This document shows, piece after piece, positions 8,337 through 17,136 of a stretch of 64,000 nt of DNA. Numbering within the stretch: the stretch's first letter is position 1; every line of letters begins with the position of its first letter. Below the pieces are notes generated by a model that worked only from the letters and a program-made list of their open reading frames with translations, did not search any database and had not been told where the DNA came from. The position numbers were made by a program, and so were the translations under genes. This DNA is from Lentisphaerae bacterium ADurb.Bin082 (lineage in GTDB: Bacteria; Verrucomicrobiota; Lentisphaeria; Oligosphaerales; Oligosphaeraceae), in assembly GCA_002070945.1 (NCBI GenBank), contig MWEG01000113.1:1-64000 (forward strand), given 5' to 3'.

Positions 8337-10052
8337 ATGCTGAAAATTGTAATCAAAGACGAATCAGGCGGCGTCTTCGGTGTGCGCGAGATACCGGAAG
8401 GGGATGTGTCGCTGTCTATTGGACGCCACTCCGAATGCGACGTTCTCCTGCCTGGCGGCGGTGTGTCCCGCCGCCACGCCCGCCTGCATCTGCTGGGAGG
8501 CGCCGCCTTTGTGGAGGACACGGGCAGTTCCGCCGGCACTTTCGTCAACGGTGTCCGGGTTTCGGAAACGACGGAGCTGCCGCTGGAAGCCGTGCTGACG
8601 GTGGGCGTCTACAGCTTGCAGATGACTGACAAGGCAGAGGCAGCCGCCGCCCCGCCGCCGGAGGCCGCGCCACCGTCACCCTCCGCCCCGCCGCCGCCGG
8701 AGCCCGCGCCACCGCCGCCCGCGCCAGAGGTGAACAATTTTCTGGACGAGTTCAAGAATGCATCTGTCCTCTGCACTCCGGACGTCATGGCCTTGAAGCG
8801 TTCCATTCACGAGGATGTGCTGGAAAAGCTCAATTTGACCGAGGATGCATTGAAGGACACTGCCAGTGACGAGTTGCTGGACAAGGTGGGGCGCTGCCTG
8901 GACAGCGTGTTGCGCGAGCGTCGCCATGAGACTCCTCACACCATTTCCCTGGAGCTTTTCCGGCAGGCGTTGATGGACGAGCTAGTCGGCTACGGCCCCA
9001 TCTCCCCGCTTCTTCGCTCGCCGAGGATTTCCGAAATCATGATCAATGGCCCGGACATGGTTTTTGTGGAGAGCAAAGGCCGTATTTTCGAGAGTGGCGT
9101 CCGTTTTTTCAATGACCAGCACTTGATGTCCATCATCCAACGCATTGTTGAGCCATTGGGCCGGCACGTTGATGACGCCTCGCCCATGGTTGATGCGCGT
9201 CTGCCGGATGGTTCGCGCGTCAACGCCATTATCCCGCCTCTGGCTTTGCGCGGCGCATCGGTGACAATCCGCAAATTTGCTGACAAGAAGCTGACCACCG
9301 ATGACTTGATTCGGTTTGGCAGCATGACCGCAGAAATGGCGAGGTTTTTGGAGGAGGCGGTGAAGTCTCGCCAGAACATCCTCGTCTCCGGCGGCACCGG
9401 CTCCGGAAAAACGACGCTGCTTAATGTGCTTTCCCAATTCATCCCGTCGGGCGAGCGCGTGGTCACTGTGGAGGACTCCGCCGAGCTGAAGCTGTCCCAC
9501 CGCAACTTAGTCAGCCTGGAAGCCCGTCCAGCAAACATTGAAGGCAAAGGACGGGTCACCATCCGTGACCTGGTGGTGAACACGCTGCGCATGCGCCCTG
9601 ACCGAATCATTGTTGGGGAATGCCGTGGCGCCGAGGCGCTGGACATGCTCCAGGCCATGAACACCGGCCATGACGGCTCGTTGACCACAGCGCACGCCAA
9701 CAACCCCAGGGATGCGCTGACCCGACTTGAGAACATGGTGATGATGGCCGGGTTTGAACTGCCGTCAAAGGCAATCAGAGAGCAAATCGCCTCGGCCTTG
9801 GATTTGGTTGTCCAGCAAACACGCTTAGCGGACGGCTCGCGGAAAATTGTCCAGATTTCTGAAATCACTGGTCGGGAGGGCGATGTGATTCTGCTCCAGG
9901 ACATCTTCGTCTTTGAGCAGCAAGGCATGGACAAGGATGGCAAGGTGGTGGGGCATCATACTGCCACCGGCAATATCCCGTACTTTGTTGACGAGTTGCG
10001 CAAGACTGGCCGCCTGGAACTCGATATGTCGGTGTTTGTCCCGAGGAATTAG
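8337..10052 (+). CDS. cpaF: FHA-CpaF fusion: Tad pilus secretion ATPase with N-terminal FHA domain
   Basis: A 571-residue cytoplasmic protein. Residues 1-95 are an FHA phosphothreonine-binding domain with all signature elements: 'SIGRHSE' (~27-33), 'SRRHAR' (~44-49), 'GSSAGTFVNG' (~62-71). A Pro/Ala linker follows (~100-132). The rest is a full CpaF/TadA-type traffic ATPase: 'DELVGYGPI', 'SEIMINGPD', Walker A GGTGSGKT at 352-359, the Asp box 'VVTVEDSAEL', Walker B-like 'RIIVGECRG', and 'HDGSLTTAHAN' (His box). Powers pilin extrusion and, in Tad systems, also retraction. Ribosome binding site ggaagagg. The FHA fusion suggests direct recruitment or gating by a phosphorylated partner. A second CpaF without FHA lies at 25533. 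Confidence 0.9.
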   Translation: MLKIVIKDESGGVFGVREIPEGDVSLSIGRHSECDVLLPGGGVSRRHARLHLLGGAAFVEDTGSSAGTFVNGVRVSETTELPLEAVLTVGVYSLQMTDKAEAAAAPPPEAAPPSPSAPPPPEPAPPPPAPEVNNFLDEFKNASVLCTPDVMALKRSIHEDVLEKLNLTEDALKDTASDELLDKVGRCLDSVLRERRHETPHTISLELFRQALMDELVGYGPISPLLRSPRISEIMINGPDMVFVESKGRIFESGVRFFNDQHLMSIIQRIVEPLGRHVDDASPMVDARLPDGSRVNAIIPPLALRGASVTIRKFADKKLTTDDLIRFGSMTAEMARFLEEAVKSRQNILVSGGTGSGKTTLLNVLSQFIPSGERVVTVEDSAELKLSHRNLVSLEARPANIEGKGRVTIRDLVVNTLRMRPDRIIVGECRGAEALDMLQAMNTGHDGSLTTAHANNPRDALTRLENMVMMAGFELPSKAIREQIASALDLVVQQTRLADGSRKIVQISEITGREGDVILLQDIFVFEQQGMDKDGKVVGHHTATGNIPYFVDELRKTGRLELDMSVFVPRN

Positions 10053-10067
10053 GCTAGGAGGTGCCGC

Positions 10068-10934
10068 ATGGACATCAAGAATTTGCTCAATTACGCGCTG
10101 GTGTTTGGCGCGGTGACACTTGGCGTCTTCCTGGTGGTCTCCACGCTGTACAAGGTCTCCATGGAGCGCCAGGAGAACAAGAGTGGGGATGAGGGCCTGA
10201 AGCATTTTGTCACCATGTCCCGTCTGGTGACGCTGCGCTTCTTTTGGGCGCTTCTCCTGGGTGTCGGCTTGGCGGTGATACTGATTCTCGCCGGCGTCCT
10301 GAACCCCTTCATCTACTTGCCGCTTGGCGGCGCCGCGGCGTTTTTTGGATGGATGGTGCCGTTGGTTTATTTCCGCTGGAAGGTGGCCCGTCGGAAAGAG
10401 CTTTTTGAGGAGCGTATCCTTGACTTCACTATGGGGCTTGCCAGCGGCATGCGTTCCGGCCTTGGCCTCCCCCAGGCGCTGGAGGCCACTTCCCGGCGCA
10501 TGGGCGACCCGATGCAGGAGGAGCTGCAGACCGTCCTCCGGGAATACCGCTTCGGCATGGAGTTGGGGGACGCCTTGCAGCGCCTCAATGACCGGATGCC
10601 CAGCGAGGACATGAACCTCCTGGTAACCACCATCAAGCTGACCAGCAAAACCGGCGGTAGCCTAGTAGAGGTGATGGACAAGATGGTGGAGATGATTCGC
10701 AGCCGCCGGGAATTCCAGGAGCGCCTGAAGAACATGACTGCCCAGGGCAAGTTCGAGGCCATAGCCATGTCCCTGGCGCCGGTTGCCGCGTTTATTCTGC
10801 TTTACATCATCGACCCTGCGCTGATGCGCCCAATGCTGACTACGCGGATGGGGTGGTGCGGCATTGGGCTGGTGGTCATCATGGTGAGCTGCGGCTACTA
10901 CTTCATCAAGAAGATTGTGACGATTGAGGTATAA
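10068..10934 (+). CDS. tadB: Tad pilus inner-membrane platform protein TadB
   Basis: A 288-residue protein with a strong ribosome binding site (aggaggtgcc). It carries N-terminal membrane segments (~residues 10-27, 60-80, 88-105), the cytoplasmic T2SSF domain, and C-terminal segments at ~235-255 and ~262-282. T2SSF marks: 'RILDFTMGLASGMRSGLGLPQALEATSRR', recognised by the L-x-x-[ML]-A-x-x-[ML]-R-[AS]-G-x-[ST/G]-[LF]-x-x-[AS] pattern, and 'MNLLVTTIKLTSKTGGSLVEVMDKM'. It pairs with TadC, immediately downstream with a 4-nt gap, to form the platform driven by CpaF. Confidence 0.88.
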   Translation: MDIKNLLNYALVFGAVTLGVFLVVSTLYKVSMERQENKSGDEGLKHFVTMSRLVTLRFFWALLLGVGLAVILILAGVLNPFIYLPLGGAAAFFGWMVPLVYFRWKVARRKELFEERILDFTMGLASGMRSGLGLPQALEATSRRMGDPMQEELQTVLREYRFGMELGDALQRLNDRMPSEDMNLLVTTIKLTSKTGGSLVEVMDKMVEMIRSRREFQERLKNMTAQGKFEAIAMSLAPVAAFILLYIIDPALMRPMLTTRMGWCGIGLVVIMVSCGYYFIKKIVTIEV

Positions 10935-10938
10935 GAAC

Positions 10939-11847
10939 ATGGCTGATTCCAATATCATCACTTATGTCGTGGTCTTTCTCGTGGTCTTTGTGCCTTATTT
11001 GTTCCTGCAGTTCTGCATGACCCACAGACGCAGGCCGGAAAAGGAGAGGAACACGGAGGGATTGCCCTTTTTCCTGCGCATTTCCTATGGCGTGCTGGGC
11101 ATGTTGTCTGGCACGGCCGGGAAATTCCTTGTCGGCTTGCAGGAGAAACGCGCCAAGGAGATTCGAAACCGCTTGGTCATTGCGGCCATCCCCCTGGAAA
11201 CGGAGCAGGTCCTTGCCGCTGAGGCGCTTTTCTGCATCATCGGCGCCATTGCGCCCATGCTTTTCATGCTTTTGGTGAGCCGCCGGCTGGACATTGCCAT
11301 TGGCGCCGGTCTTCTCTTCGGCGTCATTGGCCTCATTTACCCCAGCATGGTCGTTTCCAGCCTGGCTGCCAAGCGCCAGGAGACCATCATGAAGAACCTT
11401 CCTTTTGCCATTGACCTGATTGGCTCTGCCATGCGGGCTGGCTTGGACTTCTCGGCCGCAGTTCGCTACTACGTCGGCACCGAGAGCAAGAGCAACCCCC
11501 TGGCTGTGGAGTTCGGCGTCATGCTCCGGCAGATGGAGTTGGGCAAGACGCGCGTCGAGGCTTTGGAGGACGTGGCAGCGCGGGTGCAGACCGAGGAGTT
11601 CCGCTCCTTTGCCGGGGCAGTCGCCCACGGCACGGAAATTGGAGCGTCCATTGTGGACACCATGCGTATCCAGGGCGAGGAGATGCGGCGCGCGCGCTTC
11701 AACCGGGCGGAGCGCAAGGCGGCCCGTGCGCCCTCCATTATGATTCTGCCTATAGCTGTCTTCATTATGCCGGCGGTTTTCGTGGTCATCGGCACTCCGG
11801 TTCTGATTAAAATCCAGCAGAGCGGCCTGGGGAATTTGATGCAATGA
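10939..11847 (+). CDS. tadC: Tad pilus inner-membrane platform protein TadC
   Basis: A 302-residue protein. Start chosen at ATG 10939 (MADSNIITYV...), with gaggt upstream, rather than the in-frame TTG at 10924 that would overlap tadB. Membrane segments at ~5-25, ~105-145 and ~270-290; T2SSF domain between them with 'LPFAIDLIGSAMRAGLDFSAAVR', i.e. the L-P-x-x-[IL]-D-L-[IL]-x-x-x-[ML]-x-[AS]-G pattern, and 'RSFAGAVAHGTEIGASIVDTMR'. Standard length for TadC. Its stop codon overlaps the next start (ATGA), indicating translational coupling to the FHA protein. Confidence 0.87.
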   Translation: MADSNIITYVVVFLVVFVPYLFLQFCMTHRRRPEKERNTEGLPFFLRISYGVLGMLSGTAGKFLVGLQEKRAKEIRNRLVIAAIPLETEQVLAAEALFCIIGAIAPMLFMLLVSRRLDIAIGAGLLFGVIGLIYPSMVVSSLAAKRQETIMKNLPFAIDLIGSAMRAGLDFSAAVRYYVGTESKSNPLAVEFGVMLRQMELGKTRVEALEDVAARVQTEEFRSFAGAVAHGTEIGASIVDTMRIQGEEMRRARFNRAERKAARAPSIMILPIAVFIMPAVFVVIGTPVLIKIQQSGLGNLMQ

Positions 11848-13535
11848 GATACCAAATCCGTTTCATAGAAGGAGAACTTGAGGGGAAGGTCTTCCCCATC
11901 GGCGCCAATGCGCTGTCCATTGGGCGCTCCCGCTCTACGGAGGTGAAGCTGTCAACGCCGGACGTTTCAGCCAGGCACGTGAATCTGTCCCTGGGGCCGG
12001 ACGGTGTGATTATGGAGAACCTCAGCTCCCGGATGACCAATATTGACGGCGAGGCCATGGCGATGGGCGACAGGAAGCCGCTGGTGGCCGGGCAGACCGT
12101 CGGCCTGGGAACAGTGGTCAAGTTTATGCTGGAAGCATTGCCGGATGCAGAACCAGGGGAGGCGCCCGCAGCGCCAGCGCAACAGGATGGCGACAAGACT
12201 GCGCCGCCACCAGCGGCAGAGTCACCACCGCCTCCTGCCGCCGCGCCGACGCAACAGGATGACGACAAGACTAAACCGCCGCCCGCGCCACCACCGCCTC
12301 CTGCCGCCGCGCCGACGCAACAGGATGACGACAAGACTGTGCCGCCACCGCCTGCGCCAACACCGCCTCCTCCTCCGCCGCCGCCGCCGCCAGCGGCAGC
12401 GTCGTCTTCCGCCAAAAAGCCTTCTCCCAAGCCGTTGCCTGTCCTGGATCATTCTGGTGACTCTGGCAATGAAACCATTGCGATGGAGACTCGCATGGCT
12501 TCCCCCGAGGAGCTGGAATACTTGCGGGGCAGCCACGAGCGCCGGAAAATCCGGCGTGTGGGAGGGTGGATTTTTGCCGCTGCGTTTTTGGCGGCGGTGC
12601 TTGCCGGTGTTTATTTCTTCTTTTTCCATCGTCCTCCGGAGAAGTATGTCTCCTGGCCGGTTGATGAGTCTGGCGAGGAGCTTGCAAAGGTTGTCCAGAT
12701 GGATGACTGCCCTTACCAGAACGATTTGGATATCAAGTATCCGGATGTGCCTGGCGCAACCGTGGACAAGGCGCCTGGGAAGATTACGGTTCGCACTGCT
12801 TTGGGCAAATATTATGATGTGCCGTTGCGCTTGATTTTGGAGTATTTTCAGGACAAGAAGTCTTTGATCACTGGCCGCACCGCGTTCTTGGAAGCTTGGA
12901 TGGCTGACAAGACTACAGGCAGCGAGAACTGGAATTTTGACCTTATTCAGCCTGTGGCCTTTTACCAGCACGCCCATGGCATCCCCTATCTTTGTGTGCC
13001 ATACAGCCGCACTGAGGACAACGAGTCCTACGTGGGGTATGCCGTGCAAATGCGCATGGCGGACTGGACGTTCATCCTGATGAAGGAAATCCCGACCCGG
13101 GATCGCTGGCGTGCCGAGTGGTTCATCCAAGAGGTCAGTTTCTTCCGCTTCTCAAAGAGATTCCTGATGGAGCATTGGGAGGGGACCGATGACTTCCCGA
13201 CAGGGCAGCCAGCCGCAATCGTCGCCGAGGCGAAGGCGCTGCTGCGCCGCCGTTCCCCTACAGTATGGTACAAGTCTGAATACCTCCTCCGGGGAGCGCT
13301 CTGCCAAGCGCAGGGAACGGAGGACAAGCAGAGCGTCGCGGCCGCGCTGGAGCTGCTCAACGAACTGCGCACTAGCCAAATAGAATACTTTAACCAGCAG
13401 AAAATAACGTACTTGCTGGCCAAGAACAACCGCAACAAGGCTGAAATGAAGAAAATAAGCGTCGACATGCGGGCAGTGTTCTCCTCCGAAGAAGATTTCA
13501 GATTCTATAAAATCAGGCAGGACAAATGGGACTGA
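11844..13535 (+). CDS. FHA-domain membrane protein with Pro-rich repeat linker
   Basis: A 563-residue protein. Residues ~1-95: FHA domain with 'SIGRSRSTEVKLS' and 'SARHVNLSL', but the strand usually reading 'x-N-G-x-x' is 'MTNIDGEAM', so the phosphopeptide-contact Asn is displaced. Residues ~105-185 are a low-complexity Pro/Ala linker with three copies of a Gln-Gln-Asp-(Gly/Asp)-Asp-Lys-Thr motif, each followed by prolines. A single membrane segment lies at ~242-262 (WIFAAAFLAAVLAGVYFFFF), so the FHA is cytoplasmic and about 300 residues are periplasmic; that C-terminal part matches no family I recognise. It overlaps tadC by 4 nt and the next gene by 10 nt, so it is embedded in the pilus operon. 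Confidence 0.75.
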   Translation: MRYQIRFIEGELEGKVFPIGANALSIGRSRSTEVKLSTPDVSARHVNLSLGPDGVIMENLSSRMTNIDGEAMAMGDRKPLVAGQTVGLGTVVKFMLEALPDAEPGEAPAAPAQQDGDKTAPPPAAESPPPPAAAPTQQDDDKTKPPPAPPPPPAAAPTQQDDDKTVPPPPAPTPPPPPPPPPPAAASSSAKKPSPKPLPVLDHSGDSGNETIAMETRMASPEELEYLRGSHERRKIRRVGGWIFAAAFLAAVLAGVYFFFFHRPPEKYVSWPVDESGEELAKVVQMDDCPYQNDLDIKYPDVPGATVDKAPGKITVRTALGKYYDVPLRLILEYFQDKKSLITGRTAFLEAWMADKTTGSENWNFDLIQPVAFYQHAHGIPYLCVPYSRTEDNESYVGYAVQMRMADWTFILMKEIPTRDRWRAEWFIQEVSFFRFSKRFLMEHWEGTDDFPTGQPAAIVAEAKALLRRRSPTVWYKSEYLLRGALCQAQGTEDKQSVAAALELLNELRTSQIEYFNQQKITYLLAKNNRNKAEMKKISVDMRAVFSSEEDFRFYKIRQDKWD

Positions 13536-15874
13536 AGCCGAAAAAGGAATTGCAGGTGAGGCTGGAGTACGACGGGAAGGTGCTTTACGAAGCGACCGTT
13601 TCCGAAATCGACTCTGAAATCACTATTGGGCGTTCCCCGGAAAGCGCTTGGCGCATTCCGGCGACGGATCGTTCCGCCAGCAGCAATCACGCCGCCGTGG
13701 TCAAACGGCGCGGAAAACTTGTTGTGGTGGACAGGGGCAGCCGGAATGGCATTTATTTCCAGGGCGCCAAGGTGCCCGAGCACAGGCTCGCCGCTGGTGA
13801 CCAGGTGGGAGTCGGAGAGTGCCGGATTTATGCTGACTGGCCCGCTGCATCAGCCATCCGGGGGCCGGAGAGGGAGTTCAACCAGCTGGAGCAGTTGAAC
13901 GGCGAAAAAAAAGGCGCCATATACAAATTGGACAAGCAGAACGTCCGCATCGGCTCTGCCGCCGATTGTGACATTGTCCTGAATGACTCCGTCGTTTCCC
14001 AGTTTCACGCTGCCATTGAGCAGAAAGCCGATGGCGGGTGCTGGATACGGGACCTAGGCAGCCGCAATGCCACCAAGGTTAACGGCGCCGCGCTTTCCGG
14101 CGCCGCCAACGACAGCGGGCGCCTCCTTAAGGACGGCGACGTGATCACCATTTCCTACATTGAGCTGAAGTTCTGGGACAAATATGCCGTGCACGTCCGC
14201 TCACATTTGTTCCTGAAGACGGTGACGGTGATTTTGACTCTTGCCGTCCTCTTGGGCGGGTATTATGCCTGGCTTTCAGTGATGCCCTCTGCCAAGGCAA
14301 ATATCGACCGGGCCAGGGACTGCGCGCGGCGATGCAACTTCGCTGCCGCCCGGACGCATTTGGCCAACGCCGCCAATGCACGCCAGGCAGAACGGTACCG
14401 TGCGGAAAGAACCGAACTCGCCGCTCAGATCGACCAATGGGAAGATACGGTCCAAAAATGGTCGGAGGTCAAACAGCTGCTCGCAGACAAAAAGTGGATT
14501 TCCGCCAACAAGGTACTCAGCCCCATGCTCAGCCAGAACATGGAGATGTGGCGCTGGAATGACACCGACGCCAATGAGGCGAAAAACGAAGCACTGGCCG
14601 CAAAGCGGGTCATTGATGCGTACCTGGAAGGCAGAGGCACGCTGGAGGAGGCGAACTCCAGCCTGGAACAGCTGGAGCGCTCAGCTGAAGCGTTGGCTGT
14701 GGAATTGAAGACACTGGCAAGGAAGCCACCGGACTTCTGCCGGGCGCTTATCGCGTTCTCCGTCGATATCCGGGATGAGCTGACGTGGACCACCTCACGC
14801 CTGCGCGATATCGAAAGTCGCTTGCAGGGGCTGGACGCCCTGGAGAAGCTTGAGCCAGTCATTGCTGGCATTGAGGCAATACGCGAGGAGGCGGAGCAGC
14901 ATGGCGGCGAACGCCAGAAAAAGGCGCTTCGCTATTCGCCTAAGCCGGCGCGTATGGCCAGTGATGTACTGGAGCCGCTCTATAAGCTGCGCCGCGCCAA
15001 AAACACCCTTGATGGCAACTATGCCGCCGTCGCCGCACTGGACTTCGGCAAAATAAACAAGGAACTGCCCTTGCCAACGGTCGAGGAATGCGCAGTGTAC
15101 CCTGTCATGGCGGACAAGCGCCTGCAAATCGTGATGCTGTCCCAGCAGCTGGAGGACGACGCCATGCAGCTGGAGCGGATTTGGAACACCTTCCGGAAAT
15201 TCTCCCTGGAGCCGGGCAAAATCCCGGCGTGCTTGGAAAGCCTGGCTGACAATAAGCGTCTGGAGGCGGTACTGGCCTGTGATTGCCTGCAAAAGCCATT
15301 GCCCAAATGGACGCGGACTGAGCCGACCAGCGAATATGACAGGATTTTGGGCGTGGAGGCGTTTTACGACTTCCTCTCTCAGCTGCCCAGCGCGTTTGAC
15401 GCAAGCATCCTGGAGGAGCGTCCCTTCTTGCCAGAAATCTACCAGGTGCGCACCCTCTACAGCTACCTGGAGATGCTCCTTACCTTCCTGGCCAAGGATA
15501 CCCTCACCATGGTGAAGCAGCAGAAGCAGAACAACAAGGTCATGGAATTGGCGCTGCATGCGGATGATTTGCTCCTGCAGCGAGATGCCCTCGTACAGAA
15601 GCTGCTGGCATTGACGAATAAATCTGAGCAGCGGGATGGCGTCATAGCCGGGGCAATGGCCATGCTGATTGGCAAAGCCAGCGCACTGCCTGCCGATTTG
15701 GGCGAGGAACTCCAGACAAAGTGTCGGCGCATTCGCCAAAAAATCATGGCGATGCAGGAGAAAGAGCAGACGCCCGAGCAGATTATCATCACGCGCCGAA
15801 AAATCATAGAGGTCGGCTTCCCCGGCGATTCTCTGGTGAAGCAGGCCTGGGCAACGGAGTATCCAGCACAATGA
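13526..15874 (+). CDS. Twin-FHA membrane protein with long helical C-terminal region
   Basis: A 782-residue protein. Two FHA domains in tandem: domain 1 (~residues 5-110) with 'TIGRSPES', 'SSNHAAVV', 'GSRNGIYFQG'; domain 2 (~125-215) with 'RIGSAADCD', 'SQFHAAIE', 'GSRNATKVNG'. Both keep the G-S-R-N loop. A membrane segment follows at ~230-252 (VTVILTLAVLLGGYYAWL), then about 530 residues rich in charged and Ala/Leu residues, predicted mainly helical/coiled coil and on the periplasmic side if the FHA domains are inside. The start overlaps the preceding FHA gene by 10 nt and the stop overlaps the next pilin start (ATGA). A scaffold bridging phosphorylated partners to the pilus platform is the simplest reading; the C-terminal half is unassigned. 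Confidence 0.78.
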   Translation: MGLKPKKELQVRLEYDGKVLYEATVSEIDSEITIGRSPESAWRIPATDRSASSNHAAVVKRRGKLVVVDRGSRNGIYFQGAKVPEHRLAAGDQVGVGECRIYADWPAASAIRGPEREFNQLEQLNGEKKGAIYKLDKQNVRIGSAADCDIVLNDSVVSQFHAAIEQKADGGCWIRDLGSRNATKVNGAALSGAANDSGRLLKDGDVITISYIELKFWDKYAVHVRSHLFLKTVTVILTLAVLLGGYYAWLSVMPSAKANIDRARDCARRCNFAAARTHLANAANARQAERYRAERTELAAQIDQWEDTVQKWSEVKQLLADKKWISANKVLSPMLSQNMEMWRWNDTDANEAKNEALAAKRVIDAYLEGRGTLEEANSSLEQLERSAEALAVELKTLARKPPDFCRALIAFSVDIRDELTWTTSRLRDIESRLQGLDALEKLEPVIAGIEAIREEAEQHGGERQKKALRYSPKPARMASDVLEPLYKLRRAKNTLDGNYAAVAALDFGKINKELPLPTVEECAVYPVMADKRLQIVMLSQQLEDDAMQLERIWNTFRKFSLEPGKIPACLESLADNKRLEAVLACDCLQKPLPKWTRTEPTSEYDRILGVEAFYDFLSQLPSAFDASILEERPFLPEIYQVRTLYSYLEMLLTFLAKDTLTMVKQQKQNNKVMELALHADDLLLQRDALVQKLLALTNKSEQRDGVIAGAMAMLIGKASALPADLGEELQTKCRRIRQKIMAMQEKEQTPEQIIITRRKIIEVGFPGDSLVKQAWATEYPAQ

Positions 15875-16137
15875 GAAGGCAAAGGGAACGTCAACATTCT
15901 GTCGGTGAGCGTGGCTCCATCCTCATGGAGTACGCGATGCTCGTCTTTCTGGCGGCTGTGCCGATCTTCCTGGCGTGGAACGGCTTTTCCGTCCCCCTGG
16001 ATTTTGCCGGCACCGGCGTCGCCGTGGAGTATAAGGGCATCTATGACCTCGCCAGCGGCCAGTATAAGGGCTATGGCAAGGAAATGCAGAAATTCTTTGA
16101 AATGGTGCAGAGCGGCATCGCCCTGCCTATACCATAA
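15871..16137 (+). CDS. Small Flp-like (class IVb) pilin, probably minor
   Basis: An 88-residue protein starting at ATG 15871, overlapping the previous stop. A short basic leader ends in 'GERG', then 'SILMEYAMLVFLAAVPIFLAW': Gly at -1, Glu at +5 and Tyr at +6, the Flp prepilin signature recognised by TadV-type peptidases, followed by the hydrophobic stalk. The mature part has only about 70 residues and a C-terminal hydrophilic segment (YKGIYDLASGQYKGYG...). Smaller and less well expressed-looking than the following pilin (weaker ribosome binding site), so a minor pilin is more likely. Confidence 0.65.
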   Translation: MRRQRERQHSVGERGSILMEYAMLVFLAAVPIFLAWNGFSVPLDFAGTGVAVEYKGIYDLASGQYKGYGKEMQKFFEMVQSGIALPIP

Positions 16138-16178
16138 GCGGAAAAGACCCCACCCCCAGAAAAACAAGGAGGAACCAA

Positions 16179-16520
16179 ATGAGAACCATGCAAAGGATTC
16201 GTTTTGCGAAGCGCACGCGGCTAGGCCGTTTCCTGTGCCGCCTGCTCGGTGACCAGTGTGGCGCCGTGGCCATGGAGTATGTCGTTATCGCGTTGCTGGT
16301 GGCCGCTGCCGTGGTCGGTATCGTAATCGTCTTTGGCAGCCGTATCGCCAACATGTTCACCCAGTCAACCAAGGCGCTGGGCACCACCGAGAGTGGCATG
16401 GAGCAACTGGCTGGCGAAGTCAAAGAGTCTCGCGAGAAGGATGTGCAGCGCGTGGAGAAGATGAGTAAACAAGGAGACACCATCCGGGGTTCCGACGAAA
16501 ACGCCGGCGCGTCGGAATAA
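16179..16520 (+). CDS. flp: Flp-type pilin, candidate major pilin
   Basis: A 113-residue protein with the best ribosome binding site of the cluster (aaggaggaacc), as expected for the abundant structural subunit. The long basic leader (~27 residues, Arg-rich) ends at 'DQCG', then 'AVAMEYVVIALLVAAAVVG': Glu at +5, Tyr at +6, and a continuous hydrophobic helix. The mature protein is about 85 residues, longer than typical Flp (50-60), with a hydrophilic charged C-terminal tail (residues ~60-113) rich in Glu, Lys, Ser and Thr. Processing would be by the peptidase encoded next. The Ser/Thr-rich tail might be glycosylated (inference). Confidence 0.75.
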   Translation: MRTMQRIRFAKRTRLGRFLCRLLGDQCGAVAMEYVVIALLVAAAVVGIVIVFGSRIANMFTQSTKALGTTESGMEQLAGEVKESREKDVQRVEKMSKQGDTIRGSDENAGASE

Positions 16521-16590
16521 CCCGGGTCAACAGGAGAAGGAAGACCCCGCGCAGGAGGCTGTAGCCGCGTGCGGGGGGTATCAATGACGG

Positions 16591-17136
16591 ATGCTTCCCC
16601 TAATCTACATGATTGTTGCGCTGACGCCCTGGCTGGCAACGCTCTGCTGGTATGACTGGAAATGGCGCCGCCTGCCCAATGTCCTGACCTTGGGGATGGT
16701 CGGCGCTGCCCTTGCCTGGCGCCTGGGATATGGACGCATGCCGCTTTTCCTGGACGGGCTGGCAGGCGGGCTGGCAGCAGGACTTTTCCTGCTGATCCCG
16801 TATTTGCTGCGGGGGGCGGGGGGCGGCGACTTGAAGATGCTGACGGCCGTAGGTTGCTTTTGCGGCCTGGGCCGCGTCCCCATGCTGCTTTTCTGCACTT
16901 CAGCCGCCGGCTTTGTCATGGCAATTGCTCTGCTGATTGCCGGCCGGGCAGACGCCAGCCGCGTCAAACATTGGCTGCGCTGTGCTTTTGACTGGCGCTA
17001 CGACCGTAAGGCCGGTCGGGAGGCATTGCCGCCTAAGAGCGACGAGCGGGCGCGGTTGCCCTTCGGCGTGGCCATTGCCATCGGCGCCTGGCTAACCATC
17101 ATCATCGAAATCGTAATGCGGGCGACTGCGACATGA
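16591..17136 (+). CDS. cpaA: Tad prepilin peptidase (CpaA/TadV)
   Basis: A 181-residue integral membrane aspartic protease (A24 family) without the N-methylase domain, the normal Tad form. The catalytic aspartates are visible: Asp22 in 'CWYDWKWRRLPN' (family pattern D-x-[KR]-x-x-x-[IVL]-P-[NW]) and Asp80 in 'GAGGGDLKM' (the G-x-G-D motif). About five membrane helices. Cleaves leader peptides of the Flp pilins and TadE-like pseudopilins encoded around it. It overlaps tadE by 4 nt (ATGA). Confidence 0.88.
   Translation: MLPLIYMIVALTPWLATLCWYDWKWRRLPNVLTLGMVGAALAWRLGYGRMPLFLDGLAGGLAAGLFLLIPYLLRGAGGGDLKMLTAVGCFCGLGRVPMLLFCTSAAGFVMAIALLIAGRADASRVKHWLRCAFDWRYDRKAGREALPPKSDERARLPFGVAIAIGAWLTIIIEIVMRATAT

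Noticed and set aside
14795-15871. 358-codon frame antisense to the twin-FHA gene
   Set aside because: The same shadow effect; the sense gene has clear FHA motifs.
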